In this document: one piece after another, positions 52,446 to 60,854 of the stretch
Numbering within the stretch: position 1 is the first letter of the stretch
Layout of the letters: each line of letters starts with the position of its first letter
Assembly (NCBI RefSeq): GCF_018598225.1
Contig: NZ_JAHESF010000001.1
Coordinates: 372,001 to 436,000, forward strand
Reading direction: 5' to 3'
Length of the DNA stretch: 64,000 bases
Origin: Chryseosolibacter histidinae
GTDB lineage: Bacteria > Bacteroidota > Bacteroidia > Cytophagales > Cyclobacteriaceae
Program-made: the position numbers and the translations under genes
The notes under the pieces: model-generated
The model's input: the letters and a program-made list of their open reading frames with translations, nothing else
Databases searched by the model: none
Told to the model about the DNA's origin: nothing

Positions 52446-54010
52446 AGATAGCACGTACCATATCCGTAGCGTTGCTGCTGCTCATGGGTGTGATGGATCT
52501 TGCCCGTGCACAGACGTCCCGAGCATCATCGTCACAGCATAAGCCGAACATCATCTTCATCATGTCCGATGATCACGGCTACCAGGCTGTGAGTGCCTAT
52601 AGTAATAAGCTGATCCAGACACCCAACATCGACCGCATCGGCCGTGAGGGCGCCGTGATGCGGAACGCGTTTGTGACCAACTCAATCTGCAGTCCTGCCC
52701 GTGCGGTGATCATGACCGGTAAATACTCGCACATGAATGGCATGCGCGATAACGGCACGTACTTTGATGGCCATCAGCAGACCCTTCCGAAGATCCTGAA
52801 AGCCAATGGATATCGCACCGCGTTGGTAGGGAAGTGGCACCTGTTCAGTGAGCCAACGGGTTTCGATTACTGGAACATACTTCCCGACCAGGGGCACTAT
52901 TACAACCCCAAGTTCATTAAGATGGGGAAGGACACGGTCTACACGGGTTACGTGACGGATGTCACCACAGACCTGGCCCTCGATTGGATCGGGCGGCACC
53001 GGGATCAGCCATTCTTTATCATGTTACATCACAAGGCGCCGCACCGTAACTGGATGCCACCGCAGCAATACCTGCGGGAGTTTAACGATCGCCGGTTTGC
53101 GCTGCCCCATGACTTCTATGATGACTATGCCGGCCGCGAGGCATTGCAACGACAACTGATCTCGATGAAAGAAGGACTGGACGTGCGTTACGACAGCAAA
53201 GTTCCGTGCGATACCTGTACCGTTGCGAATGTAAATCACTGGGCACCGGCCGAGTTCCAGCGCGAGATGGAGCGGCTGACACCTGCCGAACGCCAGGCAT
53301 GGGACAAAGCATACCAGGATGAATACAAAACCTTTGCACAGATCAAGGACAAAGACCAGTTGCTGCGATGGCAATATCAACGCTTCATGGAAGATTACCT
53401 TCGTTGCGTGCATTCGGTAGACGACAACATTGGCCGTGTGCTGAAGTACCTCGATGACAACGGACTCGCCAGGAAGACCATCGTAGTGTATATGTCTGAC
53501 CAGGGCGTATACCTCGGCGAGCATGGACTCTACGACAAACGTTTCATGTACGAGGAGTCATTCCGCACGCCAATGCTGATCCGTTTCCCGCAGGCTATTT
53601 CACCGCGTCAGCAGATCGACGCTTACGTGCTGAACCTGGACGTGGCGCCCACATTCCTTGACTTTGCCGGTATTGCCATCCCGGGAGACATGCAGGGCGA
53701 GTCCATGAAAACGCTTCTACAAAAGGGAAAGGTTAAGGATTGGCGCAAAGAGCTGTATTATCACTACTACGAAAAGTCGTTTGGTGCTACCGCGCATTAT
53801 GGCATCCGCACAGAACGTTACAAGCTGATCCACTTCTACGACCCGGGCAATTCATGGGAGCTGTATGATCTGAAGAACGATCCTCATGAAATGCATAACC
53901 TTTACGGTGATCCAGCGTACAGGAACACCGTGGAGAAGCTTAAAGCGCAGCTGAAGTCCCTGCAGCGTAAATACAACGACCCGTACGACGAGAAGAACAA
54001 TAAATTCTAA
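52442..54010 (+). CDS. Type I sulfatase (S1 family, FGly-dependent)
   Basis: ATG at 52442 overlaps the GH38 stop (ATGA) and begins a signal peptide KIARTISVALLLLMGVMDLARA. IIFIMSDDHGYQ provides metal-binding Asp43/Asp44, and SICSPARAVIMTGKYSHMNG has the CxPxR motif whose Cys83 becomes formylglycine. GKWHL and the late DQGVYLGEHGLYDKR complete the family pattern. It removes a sulfate ester in the periplasm. Between mannosidases it suggests 6-sulfo-mannose or a sulfated N-glycan as target; a maturase (anSME) must be encoded elsewhere. Confidence 0.93.
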   Translation: MKIARTISVALLLLMGVMDLARAQTSRASSSQHKPNIIFIMSDDHGYQAVSAYSNKLIQTPNIDRIGREGAVMRNAFVTNSICSPARAVIMTGKYSHMNGMRDNGTYFDGHQQTLPKILKANGYRTALVGKWHLFSEPTGFDYWNILPDQGHYYNPKFIKMGKDTVYTGYVTDVTTDLALDWIGRHRDQPFFIMLHHKAPHRNWMPPQQYLREFNDRRFALPHDFYDDYAGREALQRQLISMKEGLDVRYDSKVPCDTCTVANVNHWAPAEFQREMERLTPAERQAWDKAYQDEYKTFAQIKDKDQLLRWQYQRFMEDYLRCVHSVDDNIGRVLKYLDDNGLARKTIVVYMSDQGVYLGEHGLYDKRFMYEESFRTPMLIRFPQAISPRQQIDAYVLNLDVAPTFLDFAGIAIPGDMQGESMKTLLQKGKVKDWRKELYYHYYEKSFGATAHYGIRTERYKLIHFYDPGNSWELYDLKNDPHEMHNLYGDPAYRNTVEKLKAQLKSLQRKYNDPYDEKNNKF

Positions 54011-54029
54011 GACCAGAAAATCACTTCCA

Positions 54030-56378
54030 ATGAAAGTTCAAGTTTTGAAAAACATACTGACTGCGTTCCTGTTGATCGCCATGGCAACCACCGTGCACGC
54101 CCAGGAGGATTATACACAATGGGTGGATCCCAACATCGGTACCGCGCATAGCCGCTGGTTCTTTTATACGCCCGCAGCCGTACCGTTTGGCATGGCGAAA
54201 CCTGCGCCGGCAACCAACGCGCACTATGGCAACGTACATGGCTGGGACGCCGTTGGCTACGATCATCGCCACGAGTCCATCGAAGGATTCCCGAACCTGC
54301 ACGAGTTCCAGGTAGGCGGTATCGTGTTCATGGCCTCGACCGGTACGCTGAAGACAATTCCCGGAAAGCTGGAGAAGCCGGAAGAAGGTTATCGCTCACG
54401 GTTCGATCACAAAGATGAAGTGGCGGCGCCTGGATACTACTCGGTTATATTGAAAGATCACCGCATCAAAGCGGAGCTAACCGCCACAGCGCGCGTGGCA
54501 CTGCATCGTTACACATTCCCGGCCGGCAAGGAGTCGCATATTCTGTTCGACATCGGCAACAAGCAGGGCGAGAGTGGAAATGTAAAAGATGCCAAAGTAT
54601 ACATGACACCCGATGGTCGCATCGAAGGTTTTGTCACCACGCTTCCCGTATACGTTCAAAAGTATCAGCCCGGTGCGGAAGTCAGCATGTACTTCTCGGC
54701 GGTGGTTGATAAGAAGCCTGCTTCGTTCGGTGTCTTTAAAGGTGCAGCCGCGCGGGCAGGAGTGACTGAAGAAACAGGCCCGGGCGCAGGTGTTTACCTG
54801 ACCTTCGACACACAGGACCAGGAAAGTATCACCGTCAAGGCTGGCTTCTCGTACACCTCCATCGAAAACGCTCGCCTTAATCTGCAGGCAGAAGCGAAAG
54901 ACCTCACCTTCGATCAGGCAAAAGCGAAAGCGCACACCACCTGGAACGACTACCTGGGCCGTATCCGTGTAGAAGGAAAAGTACGCGAAGACAAACTGAA
55001 GTTCTATACAGGGTTGTTCCACGCTTTGCTGGGCCGCGGTCTTGCCAGTGATGTGAATGGCGCTTATCCGAGAAACAACGGTACCGTTGGGCAGATCCCG
55101 CTGGACGCGAAAGGCAAGCCTGTACATAATCATTATAATACCGATGCCGTGTGGGGCGCCTACTGGAACCTCACACAACTGTGGGCGCTGGCTTATCCTG
55201 AGTATTACTCCGACTTCGTGAAAAGCCAGCTGCTGGTGTACCAGGATGCGGGTTGGTTGGGCGATGGCATTGCCAACAGCCGTTACGTTTCAGGTGTGGG
55301 CACCAACTTCGTCAGCCTGGTGATGGCCGGTGCTTACATGGCAGGCATTCGCGACTTCGATGTAGCAAAGGCCTACGAGGCATCACTCAAAAACGAGATC
55401 GATGGAAAAGATCGTCCGCACGGATCGGGTAAGCTGGATGTAGACCAGTTTGTGAAACTTGGATACGTGCCTCACCTTGACAAGGGCGTTGGGGGAGGAG
55501 AGCGCTGGCAGTTTTCAGCATCCCACACACTCGAGTATTCGTTCAGCTCGTATGCGGTAGCACAATGGGCAAAGGCATTGGGTAAAAAAGAGGACTACGA
55601 AAAACTGATGCGCCTGTCCCGCGGGTGGGAGCACCTGTTCGATCCGAAGCTGAAGCTTGTGCGCCCGAGGCTGGCCAATGGTCAGTTCATTGATAACTTT
55701 AAGCCGGGTGAGCCATGGCGTGGTTTCCAGGAAGGAAATGCCTGGCAGTATACCTTCTATGTGCCGCATGACCCGGAGGCCCTTGTGAAAAAAATTGGCC
55801 GTGAGCGCTTTAACATGCGCCTCGACAGCATCTTCACAACCTCACAGAAAAATGCTTTTGGCGGCGGCACCACCCTCGATGCATTCTCCGGTCTGGCAGG
55901 CCTGTACAACCACGGCAATCAACCCAATCTTCATACCTCGTGGCTCTTCAACTTCTCCGGCAAGCCATCGCTTACCCAGAAATGGGTGCGGGCCATCTGC
56001 AATGAGTTCTATGGCACCACGGGTATTCATGGGTATGGCTATGGGCAGGATGAAGACCAGGGGCAACTGGGCGCCTGGTACGTTATTGCCAGCATGGGCC
56101 TGTTCGATGTAAAAGGCCTCACGGACCTGAAGCCATCGTTTGGCATCGGGAGCCCGGTGTTCGACAAGGTCACCATTCAGCTCCGTGCACCCTATGCAAC
56201 GGGTAAGGAGTTCGTCATCGAGACACAGAACAACAACGGTCAGAACATCTATGTGCAGTCCATCAACCTGAATGGCAGAAAGGTTAAGAAGTCATTTGTT
56301 GACCTCGAAGATGTAAAGAGGGGCGGTAAGCTGGTGCTGCAAATGGGCGACCGGCCGAAAGACGATTATAGCAAGTAA
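54030..56378 (+). CDS. GH92 alpha-mannosidase
   Basis: The signal MKVQVLKNILTAFLLIAMATTVHA leads directly into the GH92 domain (WVDPNIGTAHSRWFFYTPAAVPFGM), with no added domain, unlike the first GH92. General acid Glu568 lies in QEGNAWQYTFYVPHD, and the base pair Asp674/Asp676 in GQDEDQGQLGAWYV. At 782 aa it is a standard GH92. The two enzymes differ around the acid (NSW versus NAW) and likely cut different linkages, such as alpha-1,2 and alpha-1,3 mannosides. It is the last gene of the utilisation locus. Confidence 0.93.
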   Translation: MKVQVLKNILTAFLLIAMATTVHAQEDYTQWVDPNIGTAHSRWFFYTPAAVPFGMAKPAPATNAHYGNVHGWDAVGYDHRHESIEGFPNLHEFQVGGIVFMASTGTLKTIPGKLEKPEEGYRSRFDHKDEVAAPGYYSVILKDHRIKAELTATARVALHRYTFPAGKESHILFDIGNKQGESGNVKDAKVYMTPDGRIEGFVTTLPVYVQKYQPGAEVSMYFSAVVDKKPASFGVFKGAAARAGVTEETGPGAGVYLTFDTQDQESITVKAGFSYTSIENARLNLQAEAKDLTFDQAKAKAHTTWNDYLGRIRVEGKVREDKLKFYTGLFHALLGRGLASDVNGAYPRNNGTVGQIPLDAKGKPVHNHYNTDAVWGAYWNLTQLWALAYPEYYSDFVKSQLLVYQDAGWLGDGIANSRYVSGVGTNFVSLVMAGAYMAGIRDFDVAKAYEASLKNEIDGKDRPHGSGKLDVDQFVKLGYVPHLDKGVGGGERWQFSASHTLEYSFSSYAVAQWAKALGKKEDYEKLMRLSRGWEHLFDPKLKLVRPRLANGQFIDNFKPGEPWRGFQEGNAWQYTFYVPHDPEALVKKIGRERFNMRLDSIFTTSQKNAFGGGTTLDAFSGLAGLYNHGNQPNLHTSWLFNFSGKPSLTQKWVRAICNEFYGTTGIHGYGYGQDEDQGQLGAWYVIASMGLFDVKGLTDLKPSFGIGSPVFDKVTIQLRAPYATGKEFVIETQNNNGQNIYVQSINLNGRKVKKSFVDLEDVKRGGKLVLQMGDRPKDDYSK

Positions 56379-56490
56379 AGAAGAACAGGGTGTAGGGTAC
56401 TCGGTTCAATCAGCGCAGAGTCATTATCCATATGATTCTGTCGCTGATTTTGAAAAAAAGCGCTAAGTTTGGGGTTTTTCAATCCTACTT

Positions 56491-57222
56491 ATGGCAGAAC
56501 TCGAAGTAATCAAGCACACCAAAAAAGCATATCAGATCTTCGGTAGTGATAGTTCTCTCTTTCATAAAATAAAGGAGTTCTTACTGGAAATATTCATTAT
56601 CGTGTTCGCCGTGGGTATCACTATCTGGTTCCATGACATGGCCGAACACCGGCACCAGCAGAAGGAAGTGAAGGAGTTTTTGATCGGATTGAAAAACGAT
56701 TTAACCAACGACCTCTCCGAAATGCAGGCGGACCAGGCCGGATATCGATATCAGCAGGCAGCGTTTCTTTATTTTCGTTCTATGAAGGCGGATGCTGCCG
56801 GGGCAACGGATAGCCTGAGAAAATACACCAACGCGATCTTTAATAAGGTAGAATTGGTTCAGAACAATGGACGTTTTGAAGGGTTCAAGTCTTCTGGCAA
56901 GATCGGGAACATCGAAAATAAAAAAATGCAGAACGATATTCTTGATCTTTATCAGGAATTGATCCCATCCCTGCTGAATACAACGCAGCTGTATAACCTG
57001 CAGAAAGACCGGCTTATCGTTCTTGTTGAACAGCACGCGCGGATCGATGACGTTCAGCGAAGATTGGTGATCGAAGACGTGATGAAAATGGACCAGGCGA
57101 AAATCATGTCGGCTACACTGGGCGCTTTCCCAACTGAAATTATCAAACGTTACGATACCTGTATATCCAGAATTAACGACATCGTGAAAAGTATCGATGA
57201 ACAGTATCCTGATTCGGAGTGA
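56491..57222 (+). CDS. Membrane-anchored hypothetical protein (DUF6090-like)
   Basis: Residues 24-47 form one transmembrane helix (IKEFLLEIFIIVFAVGITIWFHD) after a short cytoplasmic start. The rest is helical with coiled-coil tendency and repeats the layout WxxxxHRHQQKEVKEFLIGLKNDL seen in DUF6090 proteins of Bacteroidota. Those proteins are of unknown function. It stands alone downstream of the mannan locus and converges with the desaturase. Confidence 0.6.
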   Translation: MAELEVIKHTKKAYQIFGSDSSLFHKIKEFLLEIFIIVFAVGITIWFHDMAEHRHQQKEVKEFLIGLKNDLTNDLSEMQADQAGYRYQQAAFLYFRSMKADAAGATDSLRKYTNAIFNKVELVQNNGRFEGFKSSGKIGNIENKKMQNDILDLYQELIPSLLNTTQLYNLQKDRLIVLVEQHARIDDVQRRLVIEDVMKMDQAKIMSATLGAFPTEIIKRYDTCISRINDIVKSIDEQYPDSE

Positions 57223-57239
57223 ATCAGGCACCAGCCCTC

Positions 57240-57276
57240 AACTTTAAACTTCTAACTTTAAACTTTAAACTTCTAA
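57240..57276. repeat. Short tandem repeat AACTTTAAACTTCT
   Basis: AACTTTAAACTTCT, then AACTTTAA and ACTTTAAACTTCTAAC, between two convergent genes. The last copy supplies the stop codon of the desaturase gene. Such AACTTTAAAC tracts look like dispersed intergenic repeats. Confidence 0.55.
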
Positions 57277-58280
57277 CGTCTCCCCGCTTCCACCAGATCC
57301 AGGTCCGGCTTCGATTCGTCGGTGAGCTTCACCTTACCCCGTTCCTGCCGGATCGTACGTGAAAACAGCGAGATGTTCTTATCGAACAGGAAGCGGAAAA
57401 AGAGGCGTGTCCACGATGGGTGCGACAGGAGGGAATCGTAAAATGCCGGCGCTTGTTTTTTGAGCCGTGGCAGCCGGTTCCAGGGTATCGACGGAAAGTC
57501 GTGGTGCTCGTTGTGAAAGCCCACGTTGAAGGCAACGGTATTCAAGGGACCATAATAACTGTAGGTCTCCTGGTTCTTGTCCAGCGTCAGATAGTGTTCC
57601 TGGATCCACCGTGCGCCGAGGGGATGCAGGCCGATCGAGAAAAAGAAGCTGAGCACCATGAACATCAGGGCGCCGGGGCCGAAGAAGTACCAGATGGCAA
57701 AATCAAAGGCGACCTGTACCACGAAGTTGGTCACGATCCAGCCGTCTACCGGCTTGATCTCCTTGAGCCGGAACGTTCTCGTTACCTGGAAGAAAGGGAA
57801 CAGCAGCAGCCAGAGTGCTTTGCCGGCAGTGGAGTTACGGACCAGGCGCGCTTCCCAGAAGTCCGGAAGGTCGGCATCCAGCTCATGCACCCCCTGAAAG
57901 GAATGGTGCTTGATGTGGTAACGCTGGAACGAAATGGCCGATGGCACCACGTGTGGCAGGTTGGAGATGATAGCGAAGATGTTGTTGAGCGCCTTGCTGC
58001 GGAACAGCAGGTAATGCGAGCACTCGTGGATCATGACGAACAGTGAATGGTTCAGAAAAGCGCCAACCCCGTAGGCCAGCAGCAATATAATCCACCACGC
58101 ACTGTCTTTCACCCAATAGGAGAGACCAACCATAGCACCCACCAGCCCGATCACCGCCAGGCTTGTGAACGGATTCTTTCCCATCAGCGCCTTCACTTCG
58201 GGATGTTGTTTGAGTATCTGGAGCGTGCGTATACGATGGGGTTCGGGTGCACCCGAAAAATGGAAATGGTCGTCAGACAT
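57273..58280 (-). CDS. Fatty acid desaturase, sphingolipid delta-4 desaturase (DES1)-like
   Basis: ATG at 58280 is preferred to GTG at 58283. The 335-aa membrane protein has the three His boxes HECSH (about 85-89), HIKHH (122-126) and HNEHH (256-260), plus four hydrophobic stretches. The segments HELDADLP, IGLHPLGARWIQEHY, ETYSYYGPLNTVAFNVGFHNEHHDFPSIP, KQAPAFYDSL and the N-terminal ILKQHPEVKALM run parallel to animal dihydroceramide delta-4 desaturase. Ordinary bacterial acyl desaturases lack these. Sphingolipids are common in Bacteroidota, so a dihydroceramide-like substrate is plausible. No sphingolipid synthesis gene is in the window. Confidence 0.85.
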   Translation of the reverse strand: MSDDHFHFSGAPEPHRIRTLQILKQHPEVKALMGKNPFTSLAVIGLVGAMVGLSYWVKDSAWWIILLLAYGVGAFLNHSLFVMIHECSHYLLFRSKALNNIFAIISNLPHVVPSAISFQRYHIKHHSFQGVHELDADLPDFWEARLVRNSTAGKALWLLLFPFFQVTRTFRLKEIKPVDGWIVTNFVVQVAFDFAIWYFFGPGALMFMVLSFFFSIGLHPLGARWIQEHYLTLDKNQETYSYYGPLNTVAFNVGFHNEHHDFPSIPWNRLPRLKKQAPAFYDSLLSHPSWTRLFFRFLFDKNISLFSRTIRQERGKVKLTDESKPDLDLVEAGRR

Positions 58281-58349
58281 CACAACGGGGGGTTTGAGAA
58301 AAAAAACGGCTTAAAGATTGGAAAAAAGTCCCCGAAACACAAACGAAAG

Positions 58350-59186
58350 TTAATATCTGTAAAAGTCGCAATGGTCTTCGTCACAGATCAGCTTTTGCAA
58401 CACGGGGTCTTTTAAAACGTCGGTATAGTCCATCCACTTGCCATCCACCTTGATCCGGCGATAAACGAGGCGAATTCCGTGACTATAGTCCACGTACCAG
58501 TTTACGTGCCCGGTGTAGAGGGGTTGAATGGCTTTTGCGTCAGGCTTGTGCCATCCGTAAATGGCAACGCGGTTTGGCCTTGTATCCCGCGTGCCGTTGT
58601 TGGTGTTCTTCACCGACAATCCCGCCCTGCTGACCTTGCCGCTGATAACAACGTCTTTTTTTATGCCCGCAATCATTCCGCTGCGTTGCTTTCGAAGGCC
58701 TTCTATCATCAGGTGGTGCTGATACATGGTGGGCGTGCTGTCCCTGAAAGCGAACATAGCGACCGGCTCAAGTTTCACCCGGGCGTGTTGATAAATGTCG
58801 TCCACAATTTTTCGTGTGGGAAGAAAACAATGAAGGGTGTCGGCAATGGCTTGCGCTGCCATGGGCGTGAGGGGAATGCGGGCCCAGTCATCATCGCTGC
58901 CGATGCTCAGGTAATCCGGACTCACATAGTAGGTCGCTTTTATTATTTTGCCCTGGTCACTTTCAACCGCGGTCTGGATCGCCACAAACTTTCTCATGAA
59001 ATCGGGAACGTTGCCATTCAGTATCTCTGTAACGGCGAGAGAGTCCCTTAACTTCCAGGCATGCGAAGAGGATCGTTTGTAGAATTCGCTGCCGGTGATC
59101 GCGCCGTGTTCCCGATCCTTGAAGTCTATTTCCCTGTACGAAGCGCATGATATCAACAAGCCACAAAAAATCACCAAGTACCTCAT
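58350..59186 (-). CDS. Hypothetical lipoprotein, 278 aa
   Basis: I do not recognise the family. ATG at 59186 gives a lipoprotein signal (MRYLVIFCGLLISC, Cys14); the longer frame hides it. The mature part has a mixed alpha/beta pattern with HVNWYVDYSHGIRLVYRR near the end, which looks like a conserved core with possible active His/Asp residues, and a C-terminal LICDEDHCDFYRY with two cysteines. It is encoded behind the desaturase on the same strand, 69 bases apart, but a functional link is not shown. Confidence 0.6.
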   Translation of the reverse strand: MRYLVIFCGLLISCASYREIDFKDREHGAITGSEFYKRSSSHAWKLRDSLAVTEILNGNVPDFMRKFVAIQTAVESDQGKIIKATYYVSPDYLSIGSDDDWARIPLTPMAAQAIADTLHCFLPTRKIVDDIYQHARVKLEPVAMFAFRDSTPTMYQHHLMIEGLRKQRSGMIAGIKKDVVISGKVSRAGLSVKNTNNGTRDTRPNRVAIYGWHKPDAKAIQPLYTGHVNWYVDYSHGIRLVYRRIKVDGKWMDYTDVLKDPVLQKLICDEDHCDFYRY

Positions 59187-59281
59187 CTGAGCCCTGCAAT
59201 TACTGGTAAAGGTCAGCAAACCCGATTAGCGCATTAGCTGCGGTTAACATTGACAACTGGTTATGATACAAACAGAAATGC

Positions 59282-59845
59282 TCAGGGTTTGTTGGCCGGG
59301 AGCTTGGCGGCAACAGACTTCGGGAGGTAATCGATTGGATTAACATGCTTGCCTTCTTTTAAAACTTCATAATGCAGATGCGGAACGGAGGATGTCTTGC
59401 CGGTAGACCCTACATATCCCACCAATTGTTTTTTAGTAATGACGTCGCCAATTTTGACAACGGCGCTTTTCAAATGAGAGTAAGCAGTTGTATAGACCTC
59501 ATCGTGCTTTATATTCACATACGTGCCCCGATCCTTATCCGATCCAACGTCAACAACTTCGCCGGATGCCGTAGCCATAACTGATTCGCCCTCCGGCAGG
59601 ATAAAATCAATTCCGCTATGCATTTTGTTCGTTTTGGTAGCAGGATGAATTCTGAACCCAAAGCCATCACCTATTTTTGCCTTTGCCAGATCGACCGGCG
59701 CTATGGATGGCTTTTCACCCGCCGTTATTTTAGTAAGAAACTCAGTTCCATAAGGGGCAGAAACAAACGAAGATGACAGTAAGGCTAAGCATGACAAAAC
59801 CAGAAATGATATGCCCGATACTTTTGTTTTTTTGTTTTTCATCAT
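59282..59845 (-). CDS. M23-family peptidoglycan metallopeptidase
   Basis: After a signal peptide the 187-aa protein has a single LytM domain: HSGIDF gives zinc ligands His76 and Asp80, His124 in AYSHL and HLHYEV with His156/His158 complete the site. This is a complete catalytic set, so the enzyme should cut peptide cross-links in peptidoglycan. Unlike many M23 proteins it has no LysM or coiled-coil domain. Two adjacent ATG codons start the gene after an A+T-rich leader. Confidence 0.9.
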   Translation of the reverse strand: MMKNKKTKVSGISFLVLSCLALLSSSFVSAPYGTEFLTKITAGEKPSIAPVDLAKAKIGDGFGFRIHPATKTNKMHSGIDFILPEGESVMATASGEVVDVGSDKDRGTYVNIKHDEVYTTAYSHLKSAVVKIGDVITKKQLVGYVGSTGKTSSVPHLHYEVLKEGKHVNPIDYLPKSVAAKLPANKP

Positions 59846-60132
59846 CCTATTAATTTATATTCCTAAGATTATTGGATTTGTTAGCCAGTGGGTTGTGCCG
59901 GTTGAGCAACAAGTTAGTACAATATTTTCATAAACATTCGGAAGAATTCCCTGAAAATGCATATTTCACTGCCCGATTGCGGCAAATAACTTTGCCTGCA
60001 GAATTGATTTACAAAGGTGGTTTTATATTGCATCCGGATTTCTTGCACTTCTTGTCGCCTGACTTACCGTAGCGTTAGAGACATGGAAAGCTGTCAGGAT
60101 CAGTCCAACCCACGCCTGAGAACTGAGTAAAT

Positions 60133-60606
60133 ATGAAAACACCCTTTATCACCCCGGAAGGTTTAGAAAAGTTAAAAGCTGAGTTGGATCATTTGTGGCG
60201 CGTTGAACGGCCCGACACCACGCAAAAGGTAGCCTGGGCCGCAAGCCTGGGCGATCGCTCTGAAAACGCAGATTATCACTACAACAAAAAACGCCTGCGT
60301 GAGATCGACCGGCGCCTGCTCTATTTGCGCAAATGTATTGACGATCTGAAAGTCATCGATTATTCGCCCTTCCAGGAAGGCAAAGTAATGTTTGGCGCAT
60401 GGGTGGAAATTGAAAATGACAAAGGACAGAAAAAACGCTTTCGTATAGTCGGGTACGATGAGATCTTCAATACCAAAGATTATATCTCGATAGACTCGCC
60501 CATGGCACACGCGCTGATGAAAAAACAAGTGGGTGATGTAGCCATAGTGAAAACAGGAGCGGGGGAGTTCACCTGGCGCATTACTAAAATTGAGTACCAG
60601 AAATAA
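60133..60606 (+). CDS. greB: Transcription elongation factor GreB
   Basis: The 157-aa protein has the N-terminal coiled coil (EGLEKLKAELDHLWRVERP...GDRSENADYHYNKKRLREIDRRLLYL), whose acidic tip enters the RNA polymerase secondary channel, and a C-terminal FKBP-like domain with RFRIVGYDEIF, ISIDSPMAHALMKKQVGD. The SENADYxxxKK pattern and WRI ending favour GreB over GreA. It rescues backtracked polymerase by stimulating transcript cleavage. A stem-loop follows the stop codon. Confidence 0.92.
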   Translation: MKTPFITPEGLEKLKAELDHLWRVERPDTTQKVAWAASLGDRSENADYHYNKKRLREIDRRLLYLRKCIDDLKVIDYSPFQEGKVMFGAWVEIENDKGQKKRFRIVGYDEIFNTKDYISIDSPMAHALMKKQVGDVAIVKTGAGEFTWRITKIEYQK

Positions 60607-60610
60607 ACAT

Positions 60611-60637
60611 TGGATCCGGATTTGCTTGGCGGATCCA
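60611..60637 (+). terminator. Stem-loop after greB
   Basis: TGGATCCG (60611-60618) and CGGATCCA (60630-60637) form an 8-bp perfect stem with an 11-base loop, five bases after the greB stop. No T-run follows directly, so it may be a weak terminator or an mRNA end protector. Confidence 0.45.
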
Positions 60638-60854
60638 GCTATTCACTTTGCTTTTCTAACTTCCTCACTGTCACGCCTTCATTCATTGATGGCCTGTCTT
60701 CCCTCCGGTATAATGCCCATGTTCTCCGGTGCGTTTGCGGCCATGATCGGGCCGGCTTGCGACTATTTTGGCAAAACAAATACCCGATTCGACTAAACCC
60801 GGTGCAAGCCTTCTCAGGATCTTTGTTTCACGAATCAAAAAAACGAAAACGATC

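Noticed and set aside
22924-58613. A 16-base match GTTGGTGTTCTTCACC at about 22924 and 58598
   Set aside because: One match of this length is within chance for 64 kb, and the second copy lies inside a coding sequence in a different context.
59872-60072. Small plus-strand reading frame of 66 codons between M23 and greB
   Set aside because: It starts with TTG, has no ribosome-binding site or recognisable motif, and lies in the probable promoter region of both neighbours. I see no gene in 59846-60132 that I can support.
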